Positions 21,452 to 31,737 of a DNA stretch of 64,000 nucleotides are shown piece by piece. The position numbers and the translations under genes were made by a program. Source of the stretch: Diacronema lutheri (lineage: Eukaryota; Haptophyta; Pavlovophyceae; Pavlovales; Pavlovaceae); contig JAGTXO010000011.1 of the NCBI GenBank assembly GCA_019448385.1, positions 524,001-588,000 of the forward strand. The letters are read 5' to 3'. The notes beneath the pieces were generated by a model. The model searched no databases. It saw only the letters and a list, made by a program, of their open reading frames with translations, and was not told where the DNA came from. Each line of letters starts with the position of its first letter. Position 1 is the first letter of the stretch.

Positions 21452-24092
21452 AGGGGGGAGGCACGCGGCCAATGAGGCGCGAGGCGCTGATGTGCGGCGC
21501 GTCTGGAGGCGCTGCGGAGCGCAAGTGGCCGGGCGGGGGGGGGGGGGGGGGTGGGGGGGGGGGGAGGGGCGTGCGAGTGGCCGGGCGGGGCGGCGCGCTG
21601 TCTGCGCGGCCTGCCGAGTGTCGAGCGCGCACCGCTCCTGCGCACGACCGGGGGAAGCGGGGGGGGGGAGGGGTGGGGGGGGGGAAATTGAGCGCGGCGG
21701 CGGCGGCAAGTGGCGCAAAGAGAGGCGGGGGCGGGCGACAGGCGTGCGAACGGAGGGGGGGTGGGGGGGGGGGGTGGGGTGGGGGGGGGGGGGGAAAGTC
21801 GACGCATGGTCGCAGCGCGCGCGCAGCAGGCGGTGCGCGCTGGTGCGGTGCGCGCGGCCGCGCTCGTGTGATGCGCTGCTCTGCGCTGCTCACCTGGTAG
21901 AGGCCATGCACCGTGTGGAACTGCAGCTGGTACATGGCGATCGTGCCGTCCTGGCAGCCAACGGCGACAAAATTCGCGCGCGGCCGCGGCTGGCACGCCC
22001 ACACCCACGAGCCGCGCTCGCAGATTGGCGCGAGCTTGACGCCGTCCTTGGTCCACAGCGCAGCGCTGCGGCCGGAGCCGCCAACGACCACGTACTCGCC
22101 GTTTGCAAAATATGAGACGCAGCATGGGTCGTAGCCCAGCTCGCGGTCTTTGCCCACCTACGCACGCGCGCGCCACACACGCGGCGAGCAACGCGGCGGC
22201 GGGGGTGGCGGCGGCGGGGGTGACGGCGGCGGCGGTGACGGTGGCGGGGGTGACGGTGGCGGGGGAGACGGCTGCGCCTTCACATCTGCGCGCTCACAGC
22301 GGCGCGCAGACATCGCGACAGCGGCGAAGAAGGGGCGCAACCCCGCGCAGGCGAAGAAGGGACAACCCCGCGCAGGCGAAGAAGGGACAACCCCGCGCAG
22401 GCGAAGAAGGGGCGCAACCCCGCGCAGGCGAAGAAGGGACAACCCCGCGCAGGCGAAGAAGGGACAACCCCGCGCAGGCGAAGAAGGGACAACCCCGCGC
22501 AGGCGAAGAAGGGACAACCCCGCGCAGGCGAAGAAGGGACAACCCCGCGCAGGCGAAGAAGGGACAACCCCGCGCAGGCGAAGAAGGGGCGCAACCCCGC
22601 GCAGGCGAAGAAGGGACAACCCCGCGCAGGCGCGCTGCCCGCGCTTGTGGCAACGCGTCCCGTCCCTGCGCCGCGGCGCCCGTGCCTCCGGCGCGTGCTG
22701 CGCGGCCCACCTGCCGCCCGGAGAGCTGAAAGAAGGAGAGCGTGCCGTCCCAGCAGCCCACTGCGAGCACGTCCACTTGCTCGACTCGGCTCGGGTTCCA
22801 GCGCAGGGACCAGACGGGCCCACCTGGCCTGTCGATACGCACCTGCGCGCGCCAAAAGGGAAGGGGGGTGGGGAGGGGGGGAAGGAGGAGGGGGAGGGGC
22901 ACAATTGGTCACGATGGGATTCTGGCCTCCCCTGCGCAAACAGACGCAACGCCTGATCCGCGTCGCACCTTCTCCACGTCCGGCCTGATGCGGTCGCGTA
23001 TCGTCACAACGCCCGAGAAGAGGCCGAGGGCGATGTGCTGCCCGTCCGTCGTCCACGAGCAGCAGAGCGCGCGTGACGCGAGCGAATGCTTTGGCACCGA
23101 GCGCGCCTCTGCAGACCACAGCCCAAAGTCGCCGGCTGTCGCTGACGCGAGCTGGTGCGTGAGCGGGTTGTAGCAGAGCGCCTGGATGGGCTCGGTGTGC
23201 GCGTACTTGAGGATGCCCTCGGCCTTGCTCGTCCAGATGATCACCTGCGCGAGAGCGGACGCCGCGGCACCGAGGCGGCGGGCGGCGGGCGGCGGGCGGC
23301 GGAGTGGGCGCGCGCGTGAAGGGGCGGGAAGTTTGGGTTGGGTTTGGGGGGGGGGGGGGGGGGGGGCGCCGCCGGCGCGCGCCTGCTTGTCCGCGCCGCC
23401 CGACGCAAAGCGCTTGCTGTCGGCGGAGTAGGCGACGCAGTGCACGGCCTCCTTGTGCCCTTTGAGCGAGTGGAGCATGTCGCCCGACACCGCGTCGTAC
23501 ACGAGCACGCGCATCCCGACCGCGGCGACGAGCTGCAGCCCATCTGCGCACGCGAGCGAAGCGCGACGCACAGCGCCCGGCACGCCGTCAGCCGGCCGGT
23601 GCGGCGCAGCAGCGCGCTCTGCTCGCAAGGCGACCAAGTTGACGGAGCAGCGCTACACCACAACGCGCAGCCTCGCGGTGCGCCGTCAGGGGAAGAGGAC
23701 GCCCGCACAGCCGGCCGCAGACCGGCGCTGACGACCACGGCCATTGCCGCGTGGTCGCGCGACCGCGGCGCGCGGAGAGCTAGGCGGCGCACCTGGGCGA
23801 AACGCAATGTCATAGACGATGTTCTTTGCACCCTCGCGCTCGGCCTGCGAGGCGGCAGCCGATGCACCCGGGGCCACCGCGCGGGTCGTGCGCTCGAGTC
23901 GGCGCGCATGCGCCGGCGAGTCGCGCTCGCCGGCGTCGCGTCCGCGCCGCGTGGGGCTCGCACTCGGCGACGCCCAGCGGCCCCATGGCACAGAAGCGGC
24001 GCGGCGCGCAGCCTCGCGCGCAGGTCGGCGAGTGGATGGGCGCGTGCGGCGCCGCGCACCGGCTTGTCCGACCACGCGAGCACCGTGCGCAT
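14823..24092 (-). CDS. IFT122: Intraflagellar transport protein 122 (IFT-A)
   Basis: Core IFT-A subunit for retrograde transport in flagella, about 1,295 residues (human 1,241). Exons (minus): 24092-24060, 23844-23793, 23543-23383, 23244-22969, 22842-22711, 22157-21894, 21407-21269, 20843-20791, 20405-20259, 20061-19864, 19717-19534, 19346-19299, 18908-18451, 18195-17845, 17603-17280, 16751-16686, 16540-16354, 16087-15881, 15702-15436, 15164-14823. The start [11 protein letters not shown] matches the family start. WD repeats: [71 protein letters not shown]. Then [40 protein letters not shown]-like helices ([20 protein letters not shown]) and two Cys4 pairs at the C terminus (CYRCQ..CVVC, CSAC..CPFC). 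All joins keep frame except exon 6/7, which is one base off with the visible splice sites. Three introns use GC donors. Head-to-head with the J-protein gene. Confidence 0.93.
15189..15224. repeat. Long poly(G) tract (poly-C in IFT122 sense)
   Basis: Uninterrupted run of about 36 G within the last IFT122 intron, about 25 bases upstream of the acceptor at 15164 in the sense direction. Similar C-runs precede other acceptors of this gene and probably serve as its pyrimidine tracts. Confidence 0.85.
16118..16178. repeat. 10-base intronic tandem repeat
   Basis: Six copies of a 10-base unit (ggaggaacgg) in the intron between IFT122 exons 17 and 18, followed further on by a poly(C) run at about 16234-16269. 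Confidence 0.85.
16880..17265. repeat. Pentamer satellite CCCTG/CCCCA in IFT122 intron
   Basis: About 385 bases of mixed pentamers (ccctg, cccca, gctgc). In the sense strand of the gene it reads as G-rich clusters (TGGGG, CAGGG) with strong G-quadruplex potential in the pre-mRNA. It fills most of the intron between exons 15 and 16. Confidence 0.9.
18940..19262. repeat. Four copies of an ~80-base minisatellite with G-runs
   Basis: Four near-identical units in the intron between IFT122 exons 12 and 13. Each has a constant part (gagtggcgtgcgaacggccg, then an EcoRI-like gaattc) and a poly(G) run of varying length, so the units run 78-84 bases. Confidence 0.9.
20158..20250. repeat. 35-base duplication in IFT122 intron
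   Basis: Two full copies and a partial third of a 35-base unit (contains ccacccagtgcaatggcgcc) in the short intron between exons 9 and 10. Confidence 0.85.
20889..21246. repeat. 40-base minisatellite in IFT122 intron
   Basis: About nine units of 40 bases, purine-rich (ggttaggaaggtggaggagc as core), with two alternating versions (aggtgg/aggttg). It fills the intron between exons 7 and 8, which starts with a GC donor. Confidence 0.9.
22322..22631. repeat. 25-base minisatellite in IFT122 intron
   Basis: Twelve or so units of 25 bases (gcgaagaagggacaaccccg plus cgcag); some units have two extra bases (gggcgcaacc form). It lies in the intron between exons 5 and 6. The unit is not a multiple of three, so it is not coding. 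Confidence 0.92.
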
Positions 24093-24182
24093 GCCGCACG
24101 ATGTCCGGCACCGCCAACGGCTTTGCTCGGAACAGAGGGATGCTTCCGAGCCCTCTTGTCGGAAGGGTCCAACTGGGGCGGC
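24093..24182. promoter_or_regulatory. Shared divergent promoter, IFT122 / J-protein
   Basis: Ninety bases between the start codons. No TATA box. Contains the inverted pair tccgagccctcttgtcgga. Regulatory role inferred from position. Confidence 0.45.
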
Positions 24183-25010
24183 ATGCCGGAGCACTATGGG
24201 GTGCTCGGCGTCGCGCGCGATGCGTCGCCAGAGGAGATCAAGAAGGCGTACAAGAGGGAGGCGCTCCGCTGGCATCCGGACAAGAACATGGACAGCCGCG
24301 ACATGGCTGAGCGCCGCTTCAAGGAGCTCGCCGCCTCGTACGTCGTGCTCAGCGACCCGCAGAAGCGCGCGGCCTACGACCGATACGGCGACGACGAGCC
24401 GCGCTCCGGCGGCGGCGGCGGCTCGCGCGGTGGTGGCGGCGGGTATGGACAGGGCGTCGCGCCTGAAGACCTTACTCCTGAGGACGTGTTCAACATGTTC
24501 TTTGGCATCCCGCCGGGCGCGCGGCAGCAGCGTCGGCATTACAACTATGCGCACCCCGGGCAGTCGCGGCAGCGCGGCGCGGGGCGCGCGGAGGCGAGCG
24601 GCTTCGCGCTCGTGCAGCTGCTGCCGATTCTGGCCCTTGTCTTCATGTCCTTCGTCTCCACGATCGAGATCGACGCCGCGCCGTACGAGCTCAAGCCCAC
24701 AGGCGCGTACCGGATCGAGCGTCAGACCGACGGCCTCGGCCTCAAGTACTTTGTGCCCGAGTCCTTCGACCTGGACTACGCCACGTCGCGCGCCTCGCTG
24801 CAAAAGGTCGAGGACGCTGTCGAGGCCGAGCTCGCGCGCGAGCTCGGAAGCCAGTGCGCCGCCGAGCGCCGGCAGCAGGCGAGGATGGCTGACATTGCGC
24901 AGCAGCACGCGGGCGCGGAGAAGGACGCGATGCTCGCGAAGGCGAAGGCCTTTCGACTCGACGCGTGTGAGCAGGAGGAGCGCATACGTGCGCACCGCCG
25001 CCGGGGCTAG
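24183..25010 (+). CDS. ER membrane J-protein, DNAJB12/DNAJB14 type
   Basis: Single exon, 275 residues. The J domain fills residues 4-68 ([20 protein letters not shown]) with the HPD motif at 31-33 in [10 protein letters not shown] Gly-rich linker follows, then [14 protein letters not shown], typical of the DNAJB12 group. One membrane helix near 141-161 ([20 protein letters not shown]) is followed by the C-terminal DUF1977 region ([31 protein letters not shown]). Relatives are tail-oriented ER proteins that bring cytosolic Hsp70 to ER-associated degradation. It lacks the long N-terminal region of animal members; no better upstream ATG is in frame. Confidence 0.9.
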   Translation: MPEHYGVLGVARDASPEEIKKAYKREALRWHPDKNMDSRDMAERRFKELAASYVVLSDPQKRAAYDRYGDDEPRSGGGGGSRGGGGGYGQGVAPEDLTPEDVFNMFFGIPPGARQQRRHYNYAHPGQSRQRGAGRAEASGFALVQLLPILALVFMSFVSTIEIDAAPYELKPTGAYRIERQTDGLGLKYFVPESFDLDYATSRASLQKVEDAVEAELARELGSQCAAERRQQARMADIAQQHAGAEKDAMLAKAKAFRLDACEQEERIRAHRRRG

Positions 25011-26499
25011 CGGCACTTAAGGTTGAGGGGGGTGAGGGGGGGGGAGGAGAAGAAAAAGCGTGCTCAATCACGCGTGATGAATGATGATGCAAATGTGTGG
25101 ACTTCAGTCTGCGCGTGCAGCGGCGCGAGGGGTCAGCACAGGTGCATGCTGCCATGCCATCTGCGGTGGACGCAACCTCTGCCGCCTGAGTGGCAAGCAC
25201 ACGCTTGGCCATCGCTCGCACACACGCGCCCTCGTGACACATGAGATTGGGGGGATGGATTGGGGGGGGGGAGGGGGGGAGCTGGGCGAAGCAAGGGCCT
25301 GACTCACCTCATCGACACTTTTCGCGCGCAGTAAGCGGGGGCGGCGAGGTCGTACACGCCGGTCATGGTCGCCCTTCCCTTCGGAAGTGGCGTGCGGAAG
25401 GAAAACTGCTGGAAAATTGAGCGTCTTGCAAGAGAGCTCGCACATCAGGTCGATGGTGATAATTTAGACGTCTTGTTGACGAACGTCACCACGTTTCGCA
25501 CCTCCATCGCGAGCGTGCTCGACGCCAGTGACGATGTCGGACCCCATTCCAGGGTCCAAGAATTCAGCTGGCCAGGAAACGTCCAGCACGTCGGCGTCCA
25601 TCTCAAGCAAACGAGACGGGCCAGTTGGTCACAGTGATGGCGATGGACACGCCGATGTGCGCGTCGCTCGGGCTTCCGGCTAGCATTGCTCCAGAGTGCA
25701 GAAGCTACGGGCCGTGCTGCGATGTTTCGGCAAACGGCACGATGACTACCGGCGAGGGCAGCTGCAACGTCCATTTTGGCACGGTTTGCCGCACCGCGTT
25801 CGTCGTCTTTTGCAGGTGCACCGTGCGCCCGCCCTGAGCCTGTGGGTTTGCTGCCCCGGAACGCCGCGCGCCCGCGCCGTTTGTTTTGCGCCCGCGCAGG
25901 CGGATGGGACAACCACGACGTTTGACATCGATCAAGTAACGACTGGGGGTCGCAATTTTGAGCAGCGAGAAGGAGTTCGGCTCGCAACACATCTACCAGA
26001 CTGGTCCTGACCAAATTTTATTACAAGTCGATAACAAAATGTCGGATGATGCTGTCCAAGCCTCCTTCACCCCCCCTGATTGCATGAATTGGATGAAGGA
26101 GAGACCGCGAAGCCAGGACTGAAACCGCGGCGGCGCGCTGGAGCGCGAGATCAACCAAGGGCGCAGGGACGGCTGGCTGCTCGCGTGCGCGGCGAGTGCG
26201 CCCGACGCGCTCGCACACAACGCGGCGGCGGGGGGCTCGTAATTGACGGGCTCGTTAGTACAGACTCGGAGGCCGGCACTCAGCCTCGTGCACTGACGTC
26301 AGCACCCGCACCTGTCTCGAGAATGACGTCCAGCCTCCGGCTGCCGCTCGGCTGAAACAGGTGCCCCCCACGCCGCGTTTGCGAGCCTCGGTCGATGTTC
26401 ACGTGCTCGAGCAGTGGCTCCGAGCCTCTAGCGTCGGCCATCCCCACCCTGAGCAGCTCGTCCGGCGATCAACGCGCTCCGCTTGTCTGCGATACACCG
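25011..26499. other. Intergenic DNA left of the inverted repeat; no secure gene
   Basis: 1,489 bases. GC falls from about 25.39 kb on. No open frame here has a family I know. Weak points: on the minus strand an ATG at 25366 reads MTGVYDLAAPAYCARKVSM up to a good donor (gtgagt), which could be a first exon, but no following exon is convincing. On the plus strand 25625-25837 encodes a 70-residue Cys-containing peptide (ASIAPECRSYGPCCDVSANG) without clear relatives. The open frame 26361-26780 only becomes recognisable after 26500, where the separase copy begins. Confidence 0.5.
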
Positions 26500-26780
26500 T
26501 CAACGGCGAGTTCGAGGCACCGAGTATGCACGGCTGCTACCTGCTCGGCGGTAGCCCGTCCGTCGTCGGCACGCTGTGGGACGTAACGGACGGCGACATT
26601 GACCGCTTTTGCGCCGCGCTGCTCGCCGAGTGCGCGGCGGAAGGCGGCGTGCCCCTCCTGCCCGCGCTCGCACGTGCGCGCGCCGCGTGCAAGATGGTTC
26701 GGCTTGTCGGCGCCGCGGTTGTGTCGTACGGCCTGCCGATGCACGTGCGCCTGCGCGAGCCGGCCGACGGACAGTACTGA
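26500..26780 (+). pseudogene. Separase 3' fragment (duplicated C-terminal codons)
   Basis: Encodes the last 93 or so residues of the separase at 33215-40856, from [17 protein letters not shown] to the stop after REPADGQY, with no amino-acid change seen. It starts just downstream of the catalytic Cys (MGCSSG), so it cannot be a protease. It is open in frame with unrelated upstream sequence back to 26361, but no evidence of expression can be read. A dead by-product of the inverted duplication is the simplest view. Confidence 0.9.
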
Positions 26781-28169
26781 CAAGGCTGTTGTGTAAACTT
26801 CCAAACTGCTCGTTCAATCATTTTGTGCAAAAGGAAAGAGCCAATTTTTGCCCACTCCCTCACGTACCGTTCGTTGCCACGGCGCATCGCGATTTTGCAC
26901 TCGGCAAGCTGCTTTCGGAGCGCGTTAACATAGAGCTAGAATCACCCGATGAAGAACTAAATAATGAGAGAAGTGCAGGGGGGGCTGCGGATTTGCATTT
27001 GGCGGCGGCCCCGACCGGATCGAGGCCCACATCTGCGGCGGCAAGTGGTTTAGAATATTGAGGAGGGGCACGTTCGAACATTTCGAATGCTGGGGCCGTA
27101 TGAACGATCTATGCTGCTCTGCACGAGTGCGCCTTGCGCACCGTAGACGCGCGTCAAGCCTTTCAGCAGACGCAAAGCAGGCAAAGGAAGGCAGGGTAGA
27201 GACCTGGCGATGTACTCTCTAGGAGATAGCAGACAAACGGCGCTTGCGCCTTTGGCGCTCGCGCATATTCCTTTGCGCAACGAGCTGACGGCGAGCAGCC
27301 GAGACGTGCGGCTTCCGGCTCGGAGGGCTGAGGTGCCGTGCGCTTTGGCTCGGGCCCAATCAACATTTCTGCCCTTTGGGGAGGCGAGCTGTGCCTTGTG
27401 CTTCAATTGTCTATACGGTGCGCGGGCACTCTGCGTACGACTTGCGTCGTAAGCAAAGCGCAGGCGTTCGTGCAGGGGGCCACGAACGCGTGCCGGAGTT
27501 TGTCAGCGGGAGCGCCCATCCAGGGCGACAAGCGCTTGTTAACGCTGCGCACGGAGAGCAACCCGTCTCGAGGGGCAATTAAACGATGCCAATTGCAGGC
27601 GTTGGTTGGCGCAAAGGCGATGAGTGTGCGCTGGGCGAAATGGCGTATAACGCGTCGAGGGAACGAAAATAAGAGGTGTGAAATTTTTTTTTTGCAAAAG
27701 CATGAACTTGATCGTATCGCATTCCTGGCGCGTTAGGCCTCCCCCTTTTGTTAACCATCAACAGCTGCTGACCGCTGCTATTTGAAGACATGAAAATGTG
27801 CGAGTGCGACTTCAACTTTGCGCAAAGCAGGCTTGTCTTAGTGTTGACACAACTGCATCATTGTGCCCAACGGCGCGCCAACCGCATGCTGACCCGAGCG
27901 CCTCTCTGTGCCGTGCTGGGCGCTGGCACTCATGCGCGGCTAGCTGCGGAGTGGTCTGGCCTGCGTTTCAAGAGTATTCATGCTCTGTCGATCACCAGAG
28001 CATCACTGCATTACGTTGTATTGGGCTTGCAGCATTGGTTGACCATGCGATGCGAGTGCACGTCGAGCGCGATCGACGGAACTTGGACGAGGTCTGCCGG
28101 AAAGGCTGCAAATGCCCGCGAATGGAGGAGGAGTGCAAGCCCTGCTAATAATCGCCCAGAGACGGTGGG

Positions 28170-28204
<35 letters not shown>

Positions 28205-28249
28205 GGGTGAGGGGAAGGGGAAGGGGGGAAGTTGGTAGGCTGGCGTCCG
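26781..28249. other. Non-coding part of left arm
   Basis: About 1.5 kb of moderate-GC DNA copied from downstream of separase, ending in a G-run (28173-28201). Small open frames on both strands are identical in the two arms but match no family I recognise. The plus-strand frame 27798-28148 ends with a Cys-rich tail (CRKGCKCPRMEEECKPC), noted without a function. Confidence 0.5.
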
Positions 28250-28624
28250 TCACGAGTTGCCAGCAAGTGAGAAGTAGGAAGAGCAGGAAGAAGTCAAAGT
28301 CGACCGGGTGCGCGCCGTGCTCGAGCGGCATTGCGTCGGACGGACGCCAATCGGAGTGCGCGCCTGTGAACGCCGGCCATGTCGATCCACTCCTGTGGCT
28401 CGGCGGACGCGTTGGCCTGGCGGGTAGGGTACGGCCATGACCTCGACCGGTATTACCCGAAGGCTCATCCACGACGGCACTCGACGCCGACGACTCGTCA
28501 TCGGAGCGATCTGAGCCGTGTCGTCCGAATCGCAGCTGTCTGCAAGCGCGAAGAGCTCTATCTTAAGGTCCGACAGAGAGCTGGAGTCGAGACCGTCGGC
28601 GTCGCTGTCGCCGGAGGGGTCCAT
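28250..28624 (-). mobile_element. piggyBac-like transposase N-terminal fragment (left copy)
   Basis: On the minus strand an acidic Ser/Asp-rich start (MDPSGDSDADGLDSSSLSDL) is followed, in the next frame, by STWPAFTGAHSDW and HPVDFDFFLLFLLLTCWQLV. The order acidic leader, then F-T-G, then P-x-DFF-LF, is the start of the piggyBac (DDE_Tnp_1_7) transposase domain. No catalytic Asp region is recognisable downstream, where a long homopolymer follows. No terminal repeats or TTAA borders were identified. A remnant DNA transposon is the best reading; similarity is short. Confidence 0.4.
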
Positions 28625-29036
28625 GCCAACGCCCAGGGCTCTATCCGACCCTCAGCGGGCCGCTACGGACTCAAGGAACACCTTCGTCGAAGACCGGGAT
28701 CCCAGTCTTCCGCGCCGCCTGTAAAGTATTTAGAGATACGGCCAAGTATTTGTCGTTCAATACATTTGTCCATTTTACAATTGGTGTCTCGGACGAGCGC
28801 TTCTGCCTTTGCCCGTTGGCGTCTGTGATATACCACAGCGCATGCGCAGCGCACATGCGCCTTTGGCGCCATGCATGCGAGCTTCATTGGTATGCTGACG
28901 TGCATGTTCCGATACATATGCCGTCCTGGCTGGAAGCTTTGCTGCTCACCAGGTGCAAAACAGTTTTGGCAACGCAAGAAGGGCCAGGGCACGAAGCTAC
29001 TTTTTAAAACTCTTCGTTGTATCTCTTGCGCGTCAA
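28625..29036. other. Inner end of left arm, no gene seen
   Basis: 412 bases inside the arm up to the spacer. The minus-strand frame 28663-29067 is open for 134 codons and Cys-containing but unrecognised; it crosses the arm/spacer boundary, and its counterpart in the right arm has a different N terminus. Confidence 0.4.
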
Positions 29037-30896
29037 AAAGGTCGCATGCCCGCATCGGCAAATTCATTTTTCTTCATCGGATCCGAGATTGGAGACCTCG
29101 GCGCTGTTTGCACGTAGCAAAAGCAAGATACCAGCAAAAGCGTTCCAGCAATAATGCCTTTATTTGTGTTACAACATGCTCATTTGGCCACCGCTGTGCA
29201 TGAAGTCGGCTGTACTCGCGACGCCGAGAGCGGATATTGGAGTTTGTCTCGTTGAAGCGTATGCAGCCAGGAGCGGCGTCTGCGTACGCCTTGTACAAAA
29301 TGCTGGAGTGCGATCTTCTATTTGGCATTACGGCTCGCCTTGACATGCTCATGCCGAACATTAGGACGGATTTTTGAGCATATCGCTCATTATCCTGACA
29401 GGGCGTACAACTCGGTGCTGCGCATCGTTAAGTGATGCCTCGGCGAGAGATAGAGAACGTTTGTACACGAGCGTGCTATCAAATTCCATTGCGAGCACTC
29501 GATCGACAGGATCAAGTCATGTGTAGCCAGCTGCGTAAGAAATCAGTGGCTCAGCTTTTCCATGAGCGTGCCAGCACAAAACAAACACTCGGCTCGCACA
29601 TGGCCACGACTTTCTGTAAGTAGCCATGCCAAGGTCGGCAGTTGTGTCCTGTATAGGGCTCGTCCAGGCAACAGCGCCGCCCACTTGGCCAACAAATTTA
29701 ATCGTGCATGTTCCAATTGAGCTGCAGCCACGTCGGCGTTGACGAGTCACGCAAAGAGCGGCAGGCAGGTCAGGTTTTTACGGTTGAGCTTGAGTGCAAT
29801 AAGAGCCATCATCACTCCTACCACGAAACACCGTAAATTATATGGATTGGCGCACGACTGATTGGATTCCACGCCGACTTGCCAAGCACGCGTCTCATTG
29901 CAAAAACCCTCACCATTTAAAGGTGGACAGTCACTGACGATACGAAACAGCTCCTACGAGAGATTGGCGTCACGATACAAAGGCAGGTCACACAACAGGG
30001 TAGGAAGGCACGTAAGACACACCAAGCTGCGCGTCGGCGGTATAGCGGGAGGCCAGACGCCACTCAGGTTTAACATGAACGGGCTTTATGAACGCTAGGA
30101 AGCATGTTCAATCGCAACGAGCCGCTTAGCCACGACAGCGCGGCGCCCACACGCCACCCACCAGAATGCCGAGCATACTTGTTCCCAAAGATTCCACCGC
30201 GAGGTTAATCACCCGTCAAGCCAACTCACGATGGCCTGCCCGTTCTGTTTCTCGCAAGGGCCAATAATTGCCGGGGACGGTGAGGCGCCAGCTCCTCGCT
30301 GCCGAGCTTGCCAAGGCCTGCGAATGTGCTACGGATTCCGCCACTGCGCGAATGCACAAAGCGAAACTTTCGGGTTAAATGCATCTGGAGCGAGGATTCT
30401 TCTCCTCATAAACGCTGTGCCGACTTTGCAGCAGCACGATGCAGGCAACCACCACGCGAAAGTCCAAAGCTGAACGTGCAAATTGCAGGAGCTGGCCCTC
30501 ACTCACAACCGCATGTACAACATCGACTGCCTCCGTGCGCATGGGCAGAAATGGAACTAGAAAGCCAGCACCGTACACAACACCTACTAGTCTTGTACAC
30601 GTGCAACAAGTCGAACTGTGCTGCAATGCAGAGCGGCTCATGAAACGGCTGACAGGGCAAAGCTCAGGCCCGCAACCCGCGAGTTTAAGTGCACCAAGCA
30701 ATTAGCGGTCCGTACGGCCGCCCAAGGAAATCAATCATACTGACCATTTTGAGGGCATAAGGCACCTTGAGATTGGACACGACCCCAGGCGATGGGGGAA
30801 ACACGTGTCAGCAGCCATCTGCGTCAACGCAAATGACAAGCGGGAAGCGCAACTGCACCGATATGAGCGATATATCTGTGTTGTAAGACAAAGTGA
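29037..30896. other. Unique spacer of the inverted repeat
   Basis: 1,860 bases of the lowest-GC DNA in the window. Open frames are all below 115 codons and none matches a family I know. No tRNA, rRNA or clear repeat seen. It may be a remnant of the same inserted DNA as the arms. Confidence 0.5.
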
Positions 30897-31308
30897 TTGA
30901 CGCGCAAGAGATACAACGAAGAGTTTTAAAAAGTAGCTTCGTGCCCTGGCCCTTCTTGCGTTGCCAAAACTGTTTTGCACCTGGTGAGCAGCAAAGCTTC
31001 CAGCCAGGACGGCATATGTATCGGAACATGCACGTCAGCATACCAATGAAGCTCGCATGCATGGCGCCAAAGGCGCATGTGCGCTGCGCATGCGCTGTGG
31101 TATATCACAGACGCCAACGGGCAAAGGCAGAAGCGCTCGTCCGAGACACCAATTGTAAAATGGACAAATGTATTGAACGACAAATACTTGGCCGTATCTC
31201 TAAATACTTTACAGGCGGCGCGGAAGACTGGGATCCCGGTCTTCGACGAAGGTGTTCCTTGAGTCCGTAGCGGCCCGCTGAGGGTCGGATAGAGCCCTGG
31301 GCGTTGGC

Positions 31309-31683
31309 ATGGACCCCTCCGGCGACAGCGACGCCGACGGTCTCGACTCCAGCTCTCTGTCGGACCTTAAGATAGAGCTCTTCGCGCTTGCAGACAGCTG
31401 CGATTCGGACGACACGGCTCAGATCGCTCCGATGACGAGTCGTCGGCGTCGAGTGCCGTCGTGGATGAGCCTTCGGGTAATACCGGTCGAGGTCATGGCC
31501 GTACCCTACCCGCCAGGCCAACGCGTCCGCCGAGCCACAGGAGTGGATCGACATGGCCGGCGTTCACAGGCGCGCACTCCGATTGGCGTCCGTCCGACGC
31601 AATGCCGCTCGAGCACGGCGCGCACCCGGTCGACTTTGACTTCTTCCTGCTCTTCCTACTTCTCACTTGCTGGCAACTCGTGA
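31309..31683 (+). mobile_element. piggyBac-like transposase N-terminal fragment (right copy)
   Basis: Mirror copy of the left-arm piece, with the same acidic leader and HPVDFDFFLLF stretch. A 3' splice-like site (gcgattattagcag) follows the long C-run at about 31855, so the piece may have been an intron-containing transposase gene. Remnant; see the left copy for evidence. Confidence 0.4.
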
Positions 31684-31737
31684 CGGACGCCAGCCTACCA
31701 ACTTCCCCCCTTCCCCTTCCCCTCACCCCTGCCCCCC

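Larger units (their letters stand above)
26500..29036 (+). repeat. Left arm of large inverted repeat
   Basis: 2,537 bases that match the reverse complement of 30897-33495 (position sum 59,995, then 59,933 after a homopolymer). Differences found by eye: one base near the outer edge (about 26507) and the homopolymer length (29 G here, 84 C plus 7 bases in the other arm). It holds the mirrored last codons of separase, about 1.4 kb of non-coding DNA and a piggyBac-like piece. Near-identity means a recent event or continuing gene conversion. Confidence 0.93.

Noticed and set aside
22322-22631. Regular repeats that could suggest a CRISPR array
   Set aside because: Units are contiguous with no unique spacers, and they lie in an intron of a eukaryotic gene.
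25104-25366. Minus-strand first exon MTGVYDLAAPAYCARK with a good donor
   Set aside because: No convincing second exon follows; the short peptide matches nothing I know. Kept as a remark only.
27798-28148. Cys-rich C-terminal tail (CRKGCKCPRMEEECKPC) as a zinc-binding gene
   Set aside because: Lies antisense to the probable transposase remnant, no family recognised, and duplicated only because it sits in the palindrome arm.
29037-30896. Short open frames in the palindrome spacer
   Set aside because: All under 115 codons, no motif, starts often not ATG, consistent with chance in moderate-GC DNA.
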